Assembly (NCBI GenBank): GCA_945862215.1
Contig: CAMAXY010000002.1
Span: 1 to 64,000, forward strand
Direction of reading: 5' to 3'
Source of the DNA: Singulisphaera sp. GP187
GTDB lineage: Bacteria > Planctomycetota > Phycisphaerae > Phycisphaerales > SM1A02
DNA length: 64,000 bases
Positions 59,730 to 64,000 of the stretch are shown here, piece by piece. The notes under the pieces were generated by a model. The model was not told the DNA's origin. It did no database searches and was given only the letters and a program-made list of their open reading frames with translations. Numbering within the stretch: the stretch's first letter is position 1; each line of letters begins with the position of its first letter. Position numbers and translations under genes: made by a program.

Positions 59730-60542
59730 TCAACGGCCTTGGAGAAGTCGTTCGCCCAGCCAATCGTTCAAATCGTCGATTGCCTTGATCTTTTCGACCG
59801 TTCGTTCGATGTCATATTCCAAGCGAATGAACTGCACAGATTGTGGTTCGAAATTTTCGCCAGTTTCCAAGATTGCATACGAAGCACGCGGATCGAGGTC
59901 GCGAGGCTGACCAACCGAACCAGGATTCACGATGACAGAATCCTGCGCTGAAAATTTGTAAATGCCATCAGTCATCTCAGCTGCAGGAAGAAAGTCTGGA
60001 TCGTCCGTGAAGACACCTGGAACATGTGTGTGCCCAACAAGACAAACGCGCGATGGTTTGATGCGCGCAAAAATATCCTTAATCTTCTTCGTGCTATTCA
60101 GTGGATCCTCGGGAAAGATGTATTCATTGATTGGTCGGCGCGGCGAACCATGCACGCAAAGAAACGGACCGAAAACAACACGGACGCGAAGCTGGCCAAG
60201 AAAATCCCATCGTCGAACAGCTTCCGCAACGTCATACTCTGCGCCTGACTCACCATCTGTGGTCTTCGGTGGCTCTAATTGTCGACGCGTCCAATATGCC
60301 GCCGCTTCAGCAGACGCATTGAAATTCGTTGGCTCATACAAAACGCCAAAGTCGTGATTTCCCATCAAGCTCCACTCACATCGCTTGGCGACCAGATCGA
60401 CGCATTCCTTCGGATCGGGGCCGTACCCAACGATATCGCCAAGGGAAAGAATCCGATCAACGCCTCGACTATCGATATCCGCCAGCACTGTTTCGAGCGC
60501 AGAGAGATTCGAGTGGATATCGCTGATGAGTGCAGTTCGCAT
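59730..60542 (-). CDS. Metallophosphoesterase family protein (YfcE/MJ0936-like)
   Basis: A 270-residue calcineurin-like phosphoesterase with the full metal-site set: ISDIHSN (DxH), LSLGDIVGYGPDP (GDxxxxGP), LMGNHDFGVL (GNHD), FLCVHGSPR and LVGHTHVPG (GHTH). NPGSVGQPRD near the end matches the YfcE/diadenosine-phosphatase-like group. Substrate unknown; nucleotide or phosphoprotein cleavage is typical. It lies 26 bases before yidC and may share its transcript. It is divergent from lpdA with 77 bases between starts. Confidence 0.93.
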   Translation of the reverse strand: MRTALISDIHSNLSALETVLADIDSRGVDRILSLGDIVGYGPDPKECVDLVAKRCEWSLMGNHDFGVLYEPTNFNASAEAAAYWTRRQLEPPKTTDGESGAEYDVAEAVRRWDFLGQLRVRVVFGPFLCVHGSPRRPINEYIFPEDPLNSTKKIKDIFARIKPSRVCLVGHTHVPGVFTDDPDFLPAAEMTDGIYKFSAQDSVIVNPGSVGQPRDLDPRASYAILETGENFEPQSVQFIRLEYDIERTVEKIKAIDDLNDWLGERLLQGR

Positions 60543-60603
60543 AGGTTTTCCCGCATGTTATTGAGGGGGAAGAGATACTAGCAAACCTCTCACGATAGAT
60601 CGC

Positions 60604-60609
60604 TAGAAT
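60604..60609 (+). promoter_or_regulatory. -10-like TAGAAT before lpdA
   Basis: TAGAAT ends 10 bases before the lpdA ATG, predicting a leader of about 3-4 bases. No Shine-Dalgarno sequence is present between it and the start. No good -35. Confidence 0.45.
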
Positions 60610-60619
60610 CACACCCCCT

Positions 60620-62116
60620 ATGGCAGATATAAAGCATTATGACCTCATCGTGATTGGAAGCGGACCTGGCGGTTATGTTGGCGCGATTCGCGCAGCGCAA
60701 ATGGGCATGAAAGTTTGTTGCATTGAACGCGACAAGCTTGGTGGCGTTTGTTTGAACTGGGGTTGCATTCCAACGAAGGCGCTGCTGCATAATGCGGAGC
60801 TTTATATGGAAGCGATTCGCCACGGTGAAACTTGGGGAATTGAAATCAAACCCGAGCATGTCAAAGTCAATTGGGAAAAAGTCGTCGGTCGAAGTCGTGG
60901 CATTACTGGTCAATTGAATGCAGGTATTGCATTCCTCTTTAAGAAGAACAAGATCGATCATGTTGTCGGACATGCAAAGATCACTGCAGGCAAGACGGCC
61001 GCGGGACCTTGCAAAGTTGAAGTACGCAAAGCCAATGGAACGTATTACAAAGGTGTAAGTGAAGGTGATGCGCAAATCATGACGGCAGATCGTGTCATGC
61101 TTGCAACCGGCGCTGCACCGAAACAACTTCCATTCGCGCCATGTGACGGCAAGACGATCATTTCAAGTTATGAAGCAATGAATCTTCCAACACGGCCAGC
61201 TTCGATGTTGATCATTGGATCTGGCGCAATCGGAATGGAATTCGCATATTTCTATAACGCATTTGGAACGAAGGTCACGGTCGTCGAGATGCAGGATCGC
61301 ATACTGCCGATTGAAGATGATGATATTTCCGCAGCCGCGATGAAAACATTTGCCGCACAAGGAATCACATTTCGAATTGGATCGAGCGTCAAGGCGATCG
61401 ACAAGAATGCAACGGGTGCGAAAGTCACCTTGTATGAAATGAAAGACGAAAAGAAGACGGACACTTTGGAAGTCGAAGTCGTTCTTGTTGCTGTTGGTGT
61501 TGGCGCGCGATATGACGGTTTGTTCGATCCTTCGCTTGGCGTTCGCATTTGTGATTCAGGTCCTGCGAAAGGCCATATCTGGACGGATTATCAAGACAAG
61601 CCTGAACCTTCATATCAAACGAGCGTTCCTGGCGTCTATGCAATTGGTGATGTCATCGGACCACCTTGGCTCGCGCATGTTGCCAGCGAAGAAGCAGTTG
61701 CTTGTGTCGAACGCATGAAGGGACATCACACTCTCGGCGTGGATTATTCTTCGATCCCAGGATGCACATATTGCAATCCACAAATTGCATCCATCGGTAT
61801 GACCGAACGCGAAGCAAAAGCAAAGGGATTGAAATATAAAGTTGGCAAGTATCCGCTGAAGGCACATGGGAAAGCAATCGCCGTTGGCGCAACCGATGGA
61901 CTTGTCAAGATCATCACCAGCGAGCCATACGGAGAAATTCTCGGAGCCCATATCTTCGGCGAAGACGCAAGCGAGTTGATTGGTGAAATGGGCTTGGCGA
62001 AACGACTTGAAGCGACTGCGGAGGACATCATTTCGACTGTGCATGCGCATCCGACAATGCATGAGGCGATTCACGAAGCGGCGCTTGCGACCGAAGGTCG
62101 CGTGATTCACGGTTGA
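60620..62116 (+). CDS. lpdA: Dihydrolipoyl dehydrogenase (E3)
   Basis: Flavoprotein that reoxidises lipoamide in 2-oxoacid dehydrogenase complexes or the glycine cleavage system. The 498-residue protein has the FAD fingerprint LIVIGSGPGGYVGAIRAAQMG (about 10-30), the redox disulfide GGVCLNWGCIPTKALL (Cys44/Cys49), the NAD fingerprint IIGSGAIGMEFAYFY, the ATF-like VYAIGDVIG, and the C-terminal HAHPTMHEAIHEA with the catalytic His-Glu pair. Length is slightly above the usual 470. No E1 or E2 subunit gene is near, so it may serve several complexes. It converges on the small secreted-protein gene; a strong hairpin lies between. Confidence 0.97.
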   Translation: MADIKHYDLIVIGSGPGGYVGAIRAAQMGMKVCCIERDKLGGVCLNWGCIPTKALLHNAELYMEAIRHGETWGIEIKPEHVKVNWEKVVGRSRGITGQLNAGIAFLFKKNKIDHVVGHAKITAGKTAAGPCKVEVRKANGTYYKGVSEGDAQIMTADRVMLATGAAPKQLPFAPCDGKTIISSYEAMNLPTRPASMLIIGSGAIGMEFAYFYNAFGTKVTVVEMQDRILPIEDDDISAAAMKTFAAQGITFRIGSSVKAIDKNATGAKVTLYEMKDEKKTDTLEVEVVLVAVGVGARYDGLFDPSLGVRICDSGPAKGHIWTDYQDKPEPSYQTSVPGVYAIGDVIGPPWLAHVASEEAVACVERMKGHHTLGVDYSSIPGCTYCNPQIASIGMTEREAKAKGLKYKVGKYPLKAHGKAIAVGATDGLVKIITSEPYGEILGAHIFGEDASELIGEMGLAKRLEATAEDIISTVHAHPTMHEAIHEAALATEGRVIHG

Positions 62117-62176
62117 TACTCTGAAACCTGTCCAAGAAAAGTCGACTCACGAAACTTGGCGTGCAGAAATGAAAGC

Positions 62177-62214
62177 AGCACTCCCCGTATGAAATCGTTC
62201 ATACGGGGAGTGCT
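62177..62214. terminator. 17-bp perfect hairpin between lpdA and a convergent gene
   Basis: AGCACTCCCCGTATGAA (62177-62193) pairs perfectly with TTCATACGGGGAGTGCT (62198-62214) around a 4-base loop ATCG. On the plus strand the tail is TGATACTG; on the minus strand it is TTCATTTCTG, moderately U-rich. It probably ends both convergent transcripts or protects the lpdA mRNA 3' end. A weaker CTGTGAC/GTCACAG repeat follows at 62220-62250. Confidence 0.65.
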
Positions 62215-62276
62215 TGATACTGTGACGGCATTGGCGGTGACACGTCACAGCAATGATGAATCAGTGTGAAGAACCT

Positions 62277-62582
62277 CTATCGATCTTTCTTCTCTGTGGG
62301 CTTCACGTAGTTTTTAGCACACCAAACTGTGTACATACGTCGAACAACTCGTTCTTGGACGGTGTGCATCCACGCGCGTCCAAAGTTGTCGTCCATAAAT
62401 GTGACAAATGCTTGCGGGTACGCCTGCGCACGAAGTGACCAGCCAGGCGGTTTGCAAAATGCGTTGTTCGTCTGCAAGCAAAGTGCTCCAACTGCGATCA
62501 ATGAGAAAGTAAGAAACGAAAACGAAAGCCGTTTCGTTGATTTGCGAATGAACGACATTGTAAATTTGTGGGTAAATTTCAT
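62277..62582 (-). CDS. Small secreted hypothetical protein
   Basis: A 101-residue protein. After a basic start (MKFTHKFTMSFIRKSTKRL) comes a hydrophobic signal segment (FSFLTFSLIAVGALC), then a short mature domain with PPGWSLRAQAYPQAFVTFMDDNFGRAW and VVRRMYTVWCAKNYVKP. I do not recognise it. The Cys at the end of the signal could be a lipid site but lacks a good lipobox. It starts 20 bases after the HTH/TPR-like gene with AGGAAA a few bases upstream, so the two are likely co-transcribed. Confidence 0.6.
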   Translation of the reverse strand: MKFTHKFTMSFIRKSTKRLSFSFLTFSLIAVGALCLQTNNAFCKPPGWSLRAQAYPQAFVTFMDDNFGRAWMHTVQERVVRRMYTVWCAKNYVKPTEKKDR

Positions 62583-62602
62583 GTGGTTTTCCTTTCTGCC
62601 TT

Positions 62603-63856
62603 TTAGGCTGTGTGCAAAGAGCGAGCGCTCTCGAGGATTCGCCATCCTGTTTCGCGAAATGATGGGAAGCGCCCCATTGTGCCAGTCACAGTTCGAACAT
62701 CGTCATCGTCCAGCAACCATTCGGTTGCATAGCCCAGTGATTCGTTCATCCTTTGTCGACGTAAGTGCTCGAATGTGAACGCACGTTCTCGCATTGACCA
62801 ATTTTCCATGCGCTCTGCGATTTCTGCGGTCTTGTTCGAAAACACCGCCATGTGTCGGTGCATTTCTGGCCCACTCAATCCGCGCAAAACAACATTGCAA
62901 CCGAAGATCGCCCACCAACCATAACTCTCCAACCAATCGCCTGGTGGATAGTTCACAACATCGACAACTTGATCCAATCCTGCAGAGAGTGCTTCTGCCG
63001 CACGCAGTGGATCGATCACTCCAAGTGCGGCATCGCATTCGAAAATCGCGCCTGTGCAAGTATTTGCGATACCTGCATACGACGCATCATCGAACTCCTT
63101 TGCCAGGGCTGAATATGACGTCAAGGCAATCTGTAAATCTTCTCGAGCGCGCTGTGCGTGCGAATTTCCGCTGAGTGGATCGGTTTCGATCAATCGGCGC
63201 TCAGATTGTCCTCGAACATAATGCCCAAACGCTTGGACAACTCGCTCGGTGCGGGTTTCCGCTGGGCGAGATTGAAATCGCTCGACAAGCGAATTCGCAA
63301 CAGAACAAGCTTCGACAAGATGCCAAAGCGCATAGTGCGCGTTGGCAAGATTGACTTCAAGCATCATCCGGACATGTGAGGGGACTCCAGGTTCTGCGAG
63401 ACCGCGTTGCAAAGCTGCGAGAGCTTTCGTGTACCGCCCAAGTCCGTCATACGCTCCTGCGAGACGATTTGCCGCTGTCGCGCGTTCACTTCCAGTATGC
63501 GCGGCAAGAAATAACGCGCGCGACAATTCTGTCATGCGACGATATTCGCCTGCACGATGTGCTTCAATCGCTTCTCGATCGAGAATCGCGAATCCGCGTT
63601 CAGCCATCGTTTCGATTTCTCCATAGGCCTCTGCTTCGTCGCGCCAAATGCCTTCCGCAACATCACCAACATCCCAATCAAGCGCTTCTGCGAGTCCCAC
63701 GACTAAATCAAGCTTTGGATTTCCGCTTTCTGGAACCACTTTCGAAGGCTCGCGCCCAAGCGCTTGAGCCGTTTGGATTTTCGTCCACCTGCGATAAATA
63801 CGGGCAAGGTCGACAAACTGACTCAGACGATCCCGCCGAACTTCATCTCGAGACAT
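62603..63856 (-). CDS. HTH-like/TPR-repeat protein, possible regulator
   Basis: A 417-residue protein. Residues 8-70 (RRDRLSQFVDLARIYRRWTKIQTAQALGR... LVVGLAEALDWDVGDVAEGIW) resemble an XRE-type DNA-binding domain with a short insert, although the second helix is not typical. The rest is all-helical with TPR-like repeats (ERATAANRLAGAYDGLGRYTKALAALQRGLAE, LEVNLANAHYALWHLVEACSV). This architecture recalls peptide-sensing regulators of the Rap/Rgg/PlcR kind and other HTH-TPR proteins, but ligand and targets are unknown. A 14-bp palindrome lies 44 bases upstream. It begins MSRDEVRRDRL at 63856, directly after a GTATCT element. Confidence 0.7.
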   Translation of the reverse strand: MSRDEVRRDRLSQFVDLARIYRRWTKIQTAQALGREPSKVVPESGNPKLDLVVGLAEALDWDVGDVAEGIWRDEAEAYGEIETMAERGFAILDREAIEAHRAGEYRRMTELSRALFLAAHTGSERATAANRLAGAYDGLGRYTKALAALQRGLAEPGVPSHVRMMLEVNLANAHYALWHLVEACSVANSLVERFQSRPAETRTERVVQAFGHYVRGQSERRLIETDPLSGNSHAQRAREDLQIALTSYSALAKEFDDASYAGIANTCTGAIFECDAALGVIDPLRAAEALSAGLDQVVDVVNYPPGDWLESYGWWAIFGCNVVLRGLSGPEMHRHMAVFSNKTAEIAERMENWSMRERAFTFEHLRRQRMNESLGYATEWLLDDDDVRTVTGTMGRFPSFRETGWRILESARSLHTA

Positions 63857-63899
63857 AGATACCCCACTTTCTCACGGACTTCGTGTCCGAAACCGCCGC

Positions 63900-63913
63900 C
63901 TATGCATGCATAG
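63900..63913. promoter_or_regulatory. Perfect 14-bp palindrome upstream of the HTH/TPR gene
   Basis: CTATGCATGCATAG is fully self-complementary and lies 44 bases before the start at 63856. A dimeric repressor site is a reasonable guess; self-regulation by the adjacent HTH-like protein would fit. A small stem CGGAC/GTCCG also lies between it and the gene. The remaining sequence to 64000 shows no gene. Confidence 0.45.
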
Positions 63914-64000
63914 AAGGAGTGATCGACGGATTTTCTTACATCTGATTTCTGATTTTTCTTCGTCGCACAGCGAAAGCGCTATCAACAAACTCTTTACACT

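Overview
The window looks like a chromosomal segment of a planctomycete, most likely from the Phycisphaerae. The clues are a membrane-bound-dehydrogenase/HEAT/PA14/cytochrome c fusion of the PVC type, three secreted proteins ending in the paired Asp/Asn-Gly calcium motif (DLAIVL..WG) common in that class, an EF-Tu whose switch I lacks the usual RGITI, prepilin-type proteins, and few Shine-Dalgarno sites. This assignment rests on protein features only; no rRNA gene is present.

Layout. 1-6.2 kb (minus strand) is a translation block: tRNA-Thr, tuf, rpmG, tRNA-Trp, secE and nusG, followed by a lipoprotein, a CHAD protein and proS instead of the usual rplKAJL-rpoBC genes. 6.4-11.5 kb holds a pseudopilin-like protein, rho with a poly-glycine tract, and an overlapping cysS-coaE pair. 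11.5-32.5 kb is a surface-polysaccharide locus. Most of it is one minus-strand operon of 13 tightly packed genes running from gmd to a double GT4 glycosyltransferase. It includes a Wzx-like flippase, an O-antigen-ligase-like protein, two AsnB-type amidotransferases, WecB, a bi-domain oxidoreductase, a heparinase II/III-like protein, an acetyltransferase, a methyltransferase and a secreted protein of unknown function. GDP-fucose synthase and a GT2 enzyme lie on the plus strand at its two ends.

32.5-50 kb encodes secreted and surface proteins: dockerin-like, FG-GAP, PA14/LamG and thrombospondin-3-like proteins, the large cytochrome, and two convergent GH29 alpha-L-fucosidases. A cell that makes GDP-L-fucose next to two exported fucosidases probably builds and remodels, or also eats, fucosylated glycans. 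50-54 kb carries a thioredoxin-like protein, an MFS exporter, an orphan ABC ATPase, a DciA-like protein and a thioesterase.

54.1-56.1 kb holds the most striking unit: a proton-pump-type rhodopsin followed by a Brp/Blh beta-carotene cleavage enzyme, which together could give a retinal-based light-driven pump. A 67-nt hairpin with a U-rich tail lies between them and overlaps the beginning of the blh reading frame, suggesting an attenuated cassette. 56-64 kb is housekeeping again (mnmE, yidC, a metallophosphoesterase, lpdA), then a small secreted protein and an HTH/TPR-like regulator with a perfect palindrome upstream.

No transposase, integrase, phage gene, CRISPR array or rRNA was seen. The only gene-free stretch near 300 bases is 53867-54168, the rhodopsin leader; every other gap is under 200 bases.
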